Of a stretch of DNA of 64,000 bases, positions 53,311 to 62,486 are shown piece by piece. Where the stretch lies: the NCBI RefSeq assembly GCF_023716865.1, contig NZ_CP092417.1, forward strand, positions 6,054,001 to 6,118,000. Direction: 5' to 3'. Both the position numbers and the translations under genes were made by a program. The first letter of the stretch is position 1. Every line of letters starts with the position of its first letter. The DNA comes from Endozoicomonas sp. SCSIO W0465 (GTDB lineage Bacteria > Pseudomonadota > Gammaproteobacteria > Pseudomonadales > Endozoicomonadaceae). Below the pieces are notes generated by a model. The model did no database searches. It was not told the origin of the DNA and saw only the letters and a list, made by a program, of their open reading frames with translations.

Positions 53311-54062
53311 TTATTTGGCCTGCTGATTCAGGGCTTCCAAAGGTATTTCGGGTTCTGTTGCTATCGGTATCTTGTTCTGGCGCTGGCAGTATTGGTAGAG
53401 AGCGCAGGCACCAATGCCAGCAACGATTGTGAAAGCAGTCCCTAAGCTGGCACCCACAACAACCCAGTTGCTCAGGGTTTCAACCAATGGTATGGGCGTT
53501 GTGGGTAGTGTTGATGTTGGAGGCATACCAGTAAATGTCATTGAGGCTGCCGGTAACGTCACCACGGTTTCTGTCACTGGTGCAGTGGTTGTCATTGCAG
53601 CCGCTGCCAATGGTGCTGTGGCATTGATCGTGGCATTGATGGTCGGTAACGGCGTTGCGATGCTCTGTTCTGGCGTGGTCGCGTTGATCATTATCGTGTT
53701 GTTGAACGGTGTCGGGGTTGCCAGATTCAGGCTGGACGACGGGGTGCTTGCCTCGGCCATGGCTGTGTTGTTGAGCGGTGTCATTACCGGTTGTTGTGAG
53801 GTGGTATCAGCCATCACGGTTTCATTGACGGAGGCCGCCGTTGGCTGCGGTAACGGGCTATGTTGCCGGGTACCAGGTGAATGGCCCGGTGTGGCGGTAG
53901 ATGCAGTGTTGGCCATTGCCGTTTCGTTGAAAATTGCCGGGGCTGTCAGATTAACACTGGACAGCGGGGTGGTAGTTATCATTGCAGCCGTTGCCAATGG
54001 TGCTGTGGGATAGTCCGTGGCATTGCTGGTCGGTAACGGCGTTGCGATGCTCTGTTCTGGCG
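53311..54062 (-). pseudogene. Thr/Ala/Pro-rich mucin-like membrane protein, 5'-truncated by an IS50-like element
   Basis: The minus-strand frame is open from the element boundary at 54062 to the stop at 53311. It encodes imperfect repeats rich in Thr, Ala, Pro and Asn (NETAMANTAS, NNTAMAEAST, TTPEQSIATPLPTINATI), many N-x-T sequons, then a membrane helix (WVVVGASLGTAFTIVAGIGA) and a short basic/acidic tail ending EALNQQAK. Such a layout suggests a stalk-like surface or membrane-anchored protein. The N-terminus is lost at the element; the repeat phrase APEQSIATPLP occurs both at the boundary and internally. Function unknown. Confidence 0.6.
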
Positions 54063-55567
54063 CTGTCTCTTGATCACAAATAGCTACCTTGTTCTATCAT
54101 TTCTCACTGATAAAACAGGTCATGCTTCCACTTTCTCCTAAACCATGGTCAGAACTAACTTTTGGATGTGCTGATTTGGGCGATACTCGACGTACAAAAC
54201 GACTTGTCAAAGTTGCTGCCGAGCTTTCAGCTCATACCGGTAATTCTTTGTCATCTTCATGCGAAGGTTATACCGCACTGGTAACTGGAGCTTACCGGCT
54301 GATTGAGAATGAGGCCGTAAAGCCTGAAGCAATAGCTGAGGCAGGCTTTCAGGCAACTGCCAAAATAGCGAGACAGTCTCGCCTACTTCTGGCTCTCGAA
54401 GATACAACAACCCTGGGTTATAAACATGCTGTCAGATCCGAGCTTGGTGATCTTGGAGGTCCTGAAGGCTCTAAAACCAGAGGATTCCACGTCCACTCTG
54501 TCTTCTTGGTTGATGCGGATACAGAGCGAAGCATTGGGCTTATTGATCAAGAACGATGGGTTAGAGAGGACGTTCAGCGGGGGAAAAAGAACCAACGTCG
54601 TCAGCTACCTTACGAGGGAAAGGAAAGCTTTAAGTGGCAAAGAGCCTCTGAAAACACAGAACAAAGGATGGGGGGTAAAATGCCTGACATCATCAGTGTT
54701 TGCGACCGGGAGGCGGATATATACGAATATATGCACTACAAACTGGATAACCGACAGCGGTTTGTTGTAAGAGCTACACAAAACAGAATCCTGGTGGATG
54801 GCGAACTCTTATTATTTGATTCCTTAGCTCAGACTTCAGACTGAAGTGTTGGGGAAATATACGATAGTGGTTCCTCAAAAAGGAGGTAGAAAGAAGCGAA
54901 AGGCAACGCTGCAGGTCAAAAGAAAGAAGATGACAATACAGGCGCCGCAAAGGCCAGGCGGCAGGCCGGAATCGGTAACTATGAATATTGTGTCGGCTGA
55001 AGAGATTGGCAATGACTCCGAAGACCGTTTGCACTGGGTACTATTGACAACTGAAGATATTGAAACATTCGAAGACTGTCGCTCTATCATTCGATTTTAC
55101 GAGCTCCGATGGCGAATAGAAGAGTTCCATAAGGCTTGGAAATCGGGAGCAGGAGTAGAAAGGCTTCGTCTGCAATCTCCGGATAACATTGAACGACTTG
55201 CGGTCATATTAATGTTTGTCGCTGTCAGACTAATGCAAATCCGTGAAGCATTAATGTTACCGAATGACAGGCAGCACAAAGACAGAAAGCTTTGGAGTGA
55301 AAAAACACTCGCGAATGAGGTGGTCAGTGATGATGAATGGCAGGTTCTCTGGCTAACCTATGAAAAAAAAGCGTTGCCCGATAAGCCGCCAACAGTCACT
55401 TGGCTGCTTCAAACGATTGCTCGGCTTGGTGGTTGGGGTGATTCAAAGCATACAGGGCAGCCCGGCTGGTTAGTGGTATGGGAAGGCTGGGCGAAATTGC
55501 AGGATCGGGTAAAAACCTGGCAGATAGCCCGGCAGTTCAGCGCTGGAGAGATGTGATCAAGAGTCAG
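54063..55567 (+). mobile_element. IS50/Tn5-like element, copy 3 (no target duplication)
   Basis: Ends CTGTCTCTTGATCACAAAT and, inverted, CTGACTCTTGATCACATCT as in copies 1 and 2. Length is 1505 bp because of a 7-bp internal duplication. The flanks GTTCTGGCG (left) and CCCACTACC (right) differ, so the two sides come from different places: the left is the mucin-like gene, the right an unrelated gene fragment. Confidence 0.92.
54122..55556 (+). pseudogene. Tn5/IS50-like transposase with a 7-bp duplication frameshift
   Basis: Same protein as copies 1 and 2 up to DSLAQT, where TTCAGAC is present twice (CAGACTTCAGACTGAAG near 54833-54850); the frame stops at 54844 and the rest (LGKYTIVVPQKGGRK to the end) is in another frame from 54846. 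One further change (Pro to Ser in GGRPESVTM) is seen. First and second catalytic Asp lie before the break, and the Y-R-E-K motif after it, so it is inactive. Confidence 0.92.
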
Positions 55568-55961
55568 CCCACTACCGGAGTGTGATGATCTGACTCTTGC
55601 TTTGATGTTTGGCCGCCGTTACACCGATGTGTGGCTGCCTCTTGAATATACTGGTGAAGTGCTTCTCGGGAATGATTGGGTTGGTAATCTGGGTCGCGGA
55701 CATCATGGCAGTGCTCCGGCAGTTGAGTACAACGAGATCAAGAAGGTTGTGTTCGCAAAAGGTAAGATTCAGCAGATAACGGATGTCTCGGATCAGTATG
55801 TAGAAAAACGACAAGCCCTGATCAAAGCGGAAGAGGAAAAGCGGGAAAAAAAATGGAACATTGAGGAACGCAGGCGTCGAAGAATGCACTTTAAGCGAAA
55901 AATCCTGGGATTCTTCACCAAGAAAAAGCAGCCCATGGCAACACATCGACATGATTTGTGA
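55568..55961 (+). pseudogene. Unrecognised gene fragment (3' part) with a basic coiled-coil tail
   Basis: The frame is open from the element end through PLPECDDLTLALMFGRRYTD to the stop at 55959-55961. It has a compact start (VWLPLEYTGEVLLGNDWVGN) and then a highly charged helix (KRQALIKAEEEKREKKWNIE) and basic end. Its 5' part was lost to the IS50-like element. No family recognised. A good terminator follows. Confidence 0.5.
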
Positions 55962-55982
55962 CGTTTAACCGAAGTCAGAATT

Positions 55983-56007
55983 AACCGCTGGGCTGGCGGT
56001 TTTTTTT
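55983..56007 (+). terminator. Rho-independent terminator
   Basis: AACCGC (55983-55988), a 7-base loop, GCGGTT (55996-56001) and a run of eight T. It ends the fragment gene at 55961. Confidence 0.88.
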
Positions 56008-56232
56008 CGTCTGAAGAAAAAGGAAACCGGAGCGGGGCTTGATTCTTAAGTAAGTTCATTCAAAAAGGACTTTCGTCAATAAAAGGCAGTAGTAACACCT
56101 TTGCCGCTTCTCTTTTTTATCAATAGCCTTAACAGAAGAAGCCAAACAGGAAGCGCAAATAAACCTACGATACAGAGCAAACCGATTAGACTATTGCTGA
56201 CATCAATAATCTGCATGGCGTTCGATACAGCG

Positions 56233-57605
56233 ATGAAACTGATCAAACTTTCACCTGAAAACCTGAAAATTGTTCAGGAACAAACCTTCTCGGATGTACA
56301 GCCCTGCTCACTGCTTCAGGATTTCAACCGCTTTTTAAACCGGGTAATGGCTCAGCCCGTGCCGCTGAGCAAAGGAAAACTGCAGCCAATCCAAAAATGG
56401 GCCGCGCTATTCAATGATGAACTGACCGAGCCAGACCGCACCACGCTGAAACGGCCTCTCACCATTCACTATCCATCAGTTCTTGGCTTATACCTGCTGG
56501 TTCGAGCCGCCGACCTTGGCAGGATTATTATAGCGGGTACTCGAAAATTTCAACTGGTCATCAACGACACCATGATGGCGCAATGGCAACAACTGTCAGC
56601 CACCGAGCAGTATTTTTCCCTGCTGGACGCCTGGCTCACCATGGGCCATGCGAGCATTATTGGTGAAGATCTTGGCAGTCGTGATAGTCGTATCCTGGGT
56701 TGCGCTGGCGTTAACTTTCTAAGGCAGGGTTTATTCACAGAAGACCCTATCCAGACGCTGAGCCTTGAAGTTCTGCCGTCTCAACTGGGGGCATACAATG
56801 TAAGCCTGTTGAGACTGTTTGGCCTGGTCAAGCTTCAATGGCAGGACAGCCATCAGCTGAAACACCTGCAGTTCACTCCCCTCGGCGTGGTTCTCTTTAA
56901 CCGGTTTCACAGATCCATAGACCTAGAAGGGCTGGCGATTCCCCGGGGTTGCGTGGATGAACTTTACGAAGTCGATGGTATGCAGAATGTGGTTCAACCC
57001 TGGCGAGAAGACATCCGGCAGTTGCTTCATCCACAAAAAGCCGACGCATTTAACAGTTAGGCTCTTTTCGGGTTACAGACTGCTCTGCAATGAAAATTGG
57101 CCAAAGGCCTTGATATACAATGCCTTCAGGAAACTGCTGGCTAAATATTGCCAAGCCCTGCCACAGGAGGATTCCAGCCTGATTTATGAAATCAGCAGTC
57201 TGCAATACGAAAAGAGCCAACAGTTATATCATCAATGCTTCACTGTTTGCCTATAAGTGCCGGCGAACCCTGATGGTGCCTGCCGAATCTACACTGGATC
57301 AACTGGCAAACGCGATTCTCAGTGCCTTTTCGTTCAGCAACCACAAGCTCTTCTACTTTTTTTGTGAAGATTGCTATGGTCACTCTTATCACATAGAACA
57401 TCCATTGATACAACAGCCCAATGTGGATCATACCAACGACATCTGCCTTAAAGATCTGCCACTGGTACCAGGTGACCATCTGACGTTTATTTATGACCTC
57501 GACACTGAGTGGGAGTTTACACTCCAGATCGTCGATGGCGTGGATGAAAAACCGGACAGTATTATGCTTACCGAAGCAAAAGGGGAAGCTCCCCGGGAGT
57601 ACTGA
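56233..57605 (+). pseudogene. pRiA4b ORF-3-like protein, split by a MITE (paralogue 1)
   Basis: Deleting the MITE at 57060-57218 and one AACAGTTA copy gives a single frame of 401 codons. N-terminal about 270 residues: VPLSKGKLQPIQKWAALFND, IHYPSVLGLYLLVRAAD, YFSLLDAWLTMGHASIIGED, found only in this gene and its paralogue at 59348. C-terminal domain (CRRTLMVPAESTLDQLANAI, FYFFCEDCYGHSYHIEHP, LPLVPGDHLTFIYDLDTEWE) is the plasmid pRiA4b ORF-3-like domain, of unknown biochemical role and common near mobile elements. As it stands the protein ends after the N-terminal region (KADAFNS). I chose ATG 56233 by alignment with the paralogue; an upstream frame from 56101 has no matching sequence. Confidence 0.8.
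57060..57218 (+). mobile_element. 159-bp MITE with GGCTCTTTTCG ends, copy 2
   Basis: Same length and ends as copy 1 (6595-6753) with almost the same interior. The 8-bp duplication AACAGTTA lies at 57052-57059 and 57219-57226. It splits the pRiA4b-like gene, bringing an in-frame TAG at its left edge. Confidence 0.92.
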
Positions 57606-57731
57606 CCGAGGCTGGCATCGTGTCTTGCATTTTATGGCTTACCAGATCGGCAGAACCTCCTGGCTTGCCCAGCAGCCGCGCAGTGGTGCTTTACTTACCC
57701 ACCCGTAATGGAACCTGATCATTTCCTCCTG

Positions 57732-58283
57732 TTATCGGGTAAGTGTTTCCGGCTGGTATTCATAAAGACTGTCCATCAGACGAACCACGACAAAGAGCAG
57801 GTTATTGGTCAGAGCGATGGCCGGGATCCGTGCCGAATCGAAGCTGGCATAGTGAAGCACCTGATCATCCAGGTAATTCAGCAGTGCTACCGGAGTGCCG
57901 GACTCCATGCAACGCTGGACAAACCGATCATTCAGTGTTGAGGACAGTTTTGATGCCATCGGGCTTTCGGGGCTGAGCGACTTGAACTCAGCATCCAGCA
58001 AGGCCATTTTAGACTCCAGCCACCGGGTATCCTCTGGTTCCTGTGGGGCTTCGCCCAGTGTCCGGTGATAGACCAGAACGATATCGAAACAGAGATCCAT
58101 AAACAGGTTAGCCATATCGACATTATCTTCAGCAATGGCGTCTGACAGCACACCGTAGATGGCGTTATAAAGCTGACTCTGGTGGTTTTCAAAATGATCC
58201 AGCAGTCGGGTGCCCTGCTCTTCTGATAACGACCTTCCCCACTGCACAATATCATCCACATCTTGCCGGGTTAACGGTTTCAT
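57732..58283 (-). CDS. Unrecognised 183-residue helical protein
   Basis: ATG 58283 follows GAGGGGAGAATCAAG, a good ribosome binding site. The protein (MKPLTRQDVDDIVQWGRSLS start) is acidic and mainly helical, with no signal peptide, membrane helix or known motif; LFMDLCFDIVLVYHRTLGEA and RIPAIALTNNLLFVVVRLMD are its most hydrophobic parts. It is convergent with the pRiA4b-like gene. Length and start signals support a real gene. Confidence 0.65.
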   Translation of the reverse strand: MKPLTRQDVDDIVQWGRSLSEEQGTRLLDHFENHQSQLYNAIYGVLSDAIAEDNVDMANLFMDLCFDIVLVYHRTLGEAPQEPEDTRWLESKMALLDAEFKSLSPESPMASKLSSTLNDRFVQRCMESGTPVALLNYLDDQVLHYASFDSARIPAIALTNNLLFVVVRLMDSLYEYQPETLTR

Positions 58284-58654
58284 CTTGATTCTCCCCTCGC
58301 AAAACTATCTGCCATTCGCTGGCCAGCCAAAGGTTGATCGTTATGCTTGTTTTTTTGTTCAGGGTCAAGGGATGGATACCTGATCAGGCGGCGTTGCAGA
58401 AACGTCTTCAGAAAGGCCTGAAGAATAACGTGGCCGGGTCCTGATTATTCCATTCATTCATCATAAAAGGCACGGCACCCGTTTTTCATACCGACGGACA
58501 GTGGCACAGCCGTCGACCATATGATGGATAACTTTAGTCGTCCACTAATTCCGTGGATAACTCGGTGCACAACCCGTGGGATAATCAATGAAACAGGGGA
58601 AAAAGCAGAACAAAAACAGATTGTTTATTTTTTGAACAGCAGTGAATAACTCAT

Positions 58655-58682
58655 CAAAACAAAAACCCCGCATAAAGCGAGG
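58655..58682 (-). terminator. Minus-strand terminator 1
   Basis: On the minus strand CCTCGC, loop TTTAT, GCGGGG is followed by GTTTTTG-type T-rich sequence. No protein gene ends here; see the candidate small transcript between this and the terminator at 58908. Confidence 0.65.
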
Positions 58683-58907
58683 CCCGTAGAGAACGACCGG
58701 AGTCGTCATGGGTTCCCGGGCATCCTGCTTGGTTTTTCGAGGCTTCCGTCGGTTCACATCACTGTGACACCGTATAACCTCATCCTTGATGCTTCACTCA
58801 ACTCAAGGTCTTAGCCTGTTTGTTGAGCCGGCTATTTTACGAACAGTGCCGTATCATCCTATCCGCTCAGATACGGAATACACTGCTTATTCCCCGTATC
58901 AATCAAT

Positions 58908-58931
58908 AAAAAAACCTCGCCCGAAGCAAGG
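58908..58931 (-). terminator. Minus-strand terminator 2
   Basis: On the minus strand CCTTGC, loop TTCGG, GCGAGG is followed by a run of seven T. No recognised gene ends here. Confidence 0.7.
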
Positions 58932-59412
58932 CTGCAAGTGCTGAAAAATCAGCCGTAAGCGGTTTTTATTATTATTGGGGTGGTATTTATTCTTAGCCAG
59001 AGAGTTAGTTTTGCTGTTCTTATTATCAGGCTCCGAAACAATCACTATCGACTTCGGCAATCACTCAATGGATAAGCACAGATTACGTATTTACTGAAAC
59101 GGAAGAGTTGGTCTGAGTCACCGAACCTTGGTTGACAATCGGATTGTCAAGGGAGAGTAAGCAGGTTGACCAAAATATAATTTGGTTGATACTGAAGCCT
59201 CAATAAAAAATTTATAAAATATGAACTCGCCCGCATACCGGATGGCTTTTCTGACCTGCTTACTGAAGTGACTTTTACTAAACTATAACTTTCTGTGAAC
59301 CCGCTCCCACTGTGCTTTCGCTGAACTCATCAACATGCTGGCTGGCAATGGAAATAAAATTGAGCGCAATGATATTTGAAACCAAAACGACGGAAGCCAT
59401 AGCGGCTTTCAC

Positions 59413-60521
59413 GGCTAAGTTACCGTTAATGGTTGAATCAGCTAAACTCCCATAAAATCTACGTTGTAGGGGAGTGATATGCAATCTGAACTCTTCCAGA
59501 ATTTTATTGATTCCATTTCAACATTAACCAGTGAACAGCGAGACATTCTTAACAACTCGCTCCTTAGTACTCAAATAGAGGTTACCGAGGTAGTAGAAAC
59601 CACTGACTCTGAACCTGTTTACAGTGAATCTATACCCAATAACGATAATGCAACACCTGACGTAGAAAAGAGCATACTTGCCCAATTTGCCGAAAACCCC
59701 AGGTGCCCCAAATGCAAAAGCCATAGCGTTGGTCGCTGGGGCATACGAAATGGCCGACAGCGCTACCACTGCAAGACTTGCGACTCAACGTTTAACGCCT
59801 TTAGTGGAACGCCTTTGGCAAGGCTCAGGCACCCTGAAAAATGGAACAAGTACCTCGCAGGTATGACTCACTCTATGGTCTTGCGACCAGCTGCTGCTGA
59901 GAATGCCATTGACTTGAAAACCGCGTTCCGCTGGCGTCACCGCTTTCTTGAAGTGATTAATAATGATCAAGCAGAAGAGCTTTGTGGCATTACTGAGCTT
60001 GATGAAACATTTTTCCGTGAATCCTTCAAAGGGCAAAGAGAAGGCCTTCCACGGCCAACCCGAAAGCGGGGTAATGATCCCAACAAAGCCCGAAAAGTCC
60101 CGGTAATGGTGGCTCGGGACCGTAATCGAAATACCGTTGACGGTGTATTAGAAAACGAAAGTGCTAATGAATTGTGCAGGCATTTAAATGGCCGCATATC
60201 GATACAGGCCACGGTCTGTGCGGATGCACACCTCGCTCACGAAAAACTTGCTGACAAGCTTGGATTTGTCTTCAAGGAGCTGGTGACATCAGCAGGTCAA
60301 CATGTTGTTGAAGGCATCTACCACATCCAGACTGTAAATTCTTATCACAGTCATTTAAAACGCTGGATTGGCGGCGTATTCCAAGGGGTTGCAACTCGTT
60401 ACCTTCCCCATTATCTGGCCTGGAGGCGAGAACTGACGGCAGCAAAAAAATTAACTGTTGGCCGGTTGATCAGCAGAATTACTGAACATTGGTGCTTCCA
60501 ACCATTAACGGTAACTTAGCC
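59413..60521 (+). mobile_element. IS1595-family element in paralogue 2
   Basis: Inverted ends GGCTAAGTTACCGTTAATGG at both sides are identical over 23 bp. Flanked by GGCTTTCAC on both sides (59404-59412, 60522-60530); the target duplication is 8 or 9 bp depending on where the end is drawn. Length 1109 bp. Confidence 0.92.
59479..60519 (+). CDS. IS1595-family (ISXO2-like) transposase
   Basis: 346 residues, intact; ATG 59479 after AGGGGAG. Seen: a zinc ribbon (CPKCKSHSVGRWG, HCKTCDSTF), GITELDETFFRESFKG with the first Asp, VCADAHLAHEKL with the second Asp, and NSYHSHLKRWIGGVFQGVA with the final His/Asn region of ISXO2-type DDE domains. Distinct from the IS1595 transposase at 6883, so two lineages of this family are present. 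Confidence 0.9.
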   Translation: MQSELFQNFIDSISTLTSEQRDILNNSLLSTQIEVTEVVETTDSEPVYSESIPNNDNATPDVEKSILAQFAENPRCPKCKSHSVGRWGIRNGRQRYHCKTCDSTFNAFSGTPLARLRHPEKWNKYLAGMTHSMVLRPAAAENAIDLKTAFRWRHRFLEVINNDQAEELCGITELDETFFRESFKGQREGLPRPTRKRGNDPNKARKVPVMVARDRNRNTVDGVLENESANELCRHLNGRISIQATVCADAHLAHEKLADKLGFVFKELVTSAGQHVVEGIYHIQTVNSYHSHLKRWIGGVFQGVATRYLPHYLAWRRELTAAKKLTVGRLISRITEHWCFQPLTVT

Positions 60522-61493
60522 GGCTTTCACCCTGTCTGACCTCCAGCAGATATTTATCCGGGATTTTGATGTTTTTTTGGACTACCTGGTTAAAAACCCG
60601 GTTCCTTTATCGAAAAACAAGAACCTGCCTCCGGTTAAATGGGCTCAGTCACTTAACAGCCTTCTGTCAAAGCCAGAAATACTGACGTTGCAACGACCAA
60701 TGCTCCCTCATTATGCACAAATCATGGGGCTATTATTGTTGGCTCGCAGCTCAAGTCTTGCCAGCCTTCAGCCGGACAGCAGGGGGAATGCAGAGCTCCA
60801 TATCAATGAAACCCTGTACCAGCAGTGGCAGGGAATGAATGATATTGAGCGGTATTTTTCCTTGCTTGAAGCATGGATTAATCGAGGCTATGCCATGAGT
60901 GTCGGGGAGCGCATCAGTTCTATCGATGATCGTTTTCTGCCCGGGTTTATGATGATTTTCGGCGACAATGACATTTGGCAAGACAAAGCTGTTAATGATC
61001 CCGACTTCTGGTTGCGCAGGGGTAAGGCGTTCAATCTGTCCATTCTCAAAATGGCCGGACTGGCCGAGTTTCACCTTGAGGATAACAATCGGAAAATCCA
61101 TTCTCTGAAATTAACATCCTGGGGGCAGTTGTTTTTAAGCACTTGTCGGCAAGGGTTTATAGATTCACTGAAAAGCGGCGAATATGAAGACGGTGATGAG
61201 CAAATCAACCTGCTACCTGCGATAAAGGCAGTTCGGCCAGATTTTCAACGCACCTTTGAGCAGCCGGAACCGGTTATTGCTGCCAGTTATGTACTGTCAG
61301 TTGCTTTGGGAAATGAGTGTACCCGTACACTGAAAATATCGGCTAACCATCTGCTTGATGACCTGGCGGAAGCCATCCTTGACGCCTTTGATTTTGATAA
61401 TGATCACCTTTATCACTTTCAGTATCTGAATGAATTTGGTGCGGACCGAAAAATTGCTCATCCGGCTGTCGATGACTGCGACGGCTCTACCTA

Positions 61494-61649
61494 GTTCTCG
61501 TCCAAAAACACAACCAATTGAAAACTGTAGATTTTATCCTGAAAAATTAAGTGGAGCCCTACTGCTATCTGGTTCTCGTCCAAAAACACAACCAATTGAA
61601 AACTGTAGATTTTATCCTGAAAAATTAAGTGGAGCCCTACTGCTATCTG
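61494..61649 (+). repeat. 78-bp tandem duplication of the ISNCY left end
   Basis: GTTCTCGTCCAAAAACACAA and the next 58 bases occur twice in a row (61494-61571, 61572-61649), making two left ends side by side. Copies A and B have one. Confidence 0.88.
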
Positions 61650-61706
61650 GCGACTAAACTTCCCAAGAGCAAGAAAATAAGGGATTGCCAAAACAGAGGA
61701 CTCCAA

Positions 61707-62209
61707 ATGCGCAAAAAACGCAACCCGCAGTGTAGTATGGAACTCCATTACGTACCTCATGAAATCTGCTCCCAGCTTTCCGGTATCTCGCAATGGCTTG
61801 ACGCCCATCCACAGTTCAATGACTGGATTTATGAGGACTTAAGTTCTGGTGATAAACAGAACACTGGGCGGAACGGACTATCAGCAGAATCCGTTCTTCG
61901 TGCGGCACTCCTGAAACAGTATTTGAATTGTGATTATGACTACTTGTCGTTTGTTTTGATGGACTCCATGCTCTTTCGAGACTTTTGTCGCCTCGAACCA
62001 ACCAGCGCCCAGTCGCTCCAGTTTGCATGGGTTCATCAGCCTTCTTACTGCATCTACATGGGAACGGATTAATAACTGTCAGCTAATGACCGCTAAAGAT
62101 CAGGGTATTGAAAAAGGGCGCACTGTGGCTATTGACAGCACAGTCACCGAATCGGATATCAAACCTCCTTGCGACAGTGATCTTTTAGCCAGTTCCGTTA
62201 AAGAAATTC
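61707..62209 (+). pseudogene. ISNCY-type transposase, decayed N-terminal part
   Basis: ATG 61707 gives the same N-terminus as the intact copy (MRKKRNPQCSMELHYVPHEI) to FCRLEP, where two single-base deletions near 62000-62015 shift the frame. The later text TAKDQGIEKGRTVAIDSTVT returns in a different frame until the IS66 fragment. Lacks the second Asp and the Glu. Confidence 0.88.
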
Positions 62210-62486
62210 GTAACTGTTCAGCACCCCCACATAAATCTGGAATTTTCTGATTTTTATACCATCCTCTTAAGCACCATTTTTCCACAATATTCGCCAGCAT
62301 GATTCCAGAACTACCCGCAACTATGTCGGCTGAGATTCTCTTGAAAGAGAATGCAGAGCTGCGGATGAGAGTTGCCTGTCTGGAAGAGCGATGTCGAGAA
62401 TTGGAAGAAAAGGTTGGCAAGAACAGTCAAAACAGCAGCAAGCCGCCATCGTCTGATGGTTATCAAAAACCTTGTAAAAACAGTAA
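62210..62486 (+). mobile_element. IS66-family element, left-end fragment (copy 4)
   Basis: GTAACTGTTCAGCAC and the following 262 bases of the IS66 left end, including the first 62 codons of the transposase (62299-62490, ending in KNSK and a stop). The rest is replaced by the inverted copy 5 that starts at 62487. Confidence 0.9.

Larger units (their letters stand above)
58284..59347. other. One-kilobase gene-poor stretch
   Basis: No convincing protein gene. It holds two strong minus-strand terminators (58655-58682 and 58908-58931), a DnaA-box-like CGTGGATAA near 58551, and AT-rich sequence around 59180-59230 (TTGACAATCCGATTGTCAAG near 59131 is an inverted repeat of TTGACAATC). Transcription units ending at these terminators would be short and non-coding or encode very small peptides. 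Confidence 0.4.
59348..61494 (+). pseudogene. pRiA4b ORF-3-like protein, paralogue 2, split and 3'-truncated
   Basis: ATG 59348 begins MEIKLSAMIFETKTTEAIAA; removing the IS1595-type element (59413-60521) and one duplication joins it in frame to FTLSDLQQIFIRDFDVFLDY and the body VPLSKNKNLPPVKWAQSLNS, YFSLLEAWINRGYAMSVGER. The C-terminal pRiA4b domain starts (CTRTLKISANHLLDDLAEAI) but is cut after AHPAVDDCDGST by the ISNCY remnant, whose TAG serves as the stop. 342 codons remain in the restored frame. It is a diverged paralogue of the gene at 56233; both are broken. Confidence 0.78.
61493..62209 (+). mobile_element. ISNCY-type element, decayed copy C (5' part)
   Basis: Left end AGTTCTCGTCCAAAAAC as in copies A and B, but the first 78 bp are duplicated in tandem and the body carries several single-base deletions. 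It stops after AAAGAAATT at the IS66 fragment, about 540 bp into the transposase gene. Right end absent. Confidence 0.88.
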
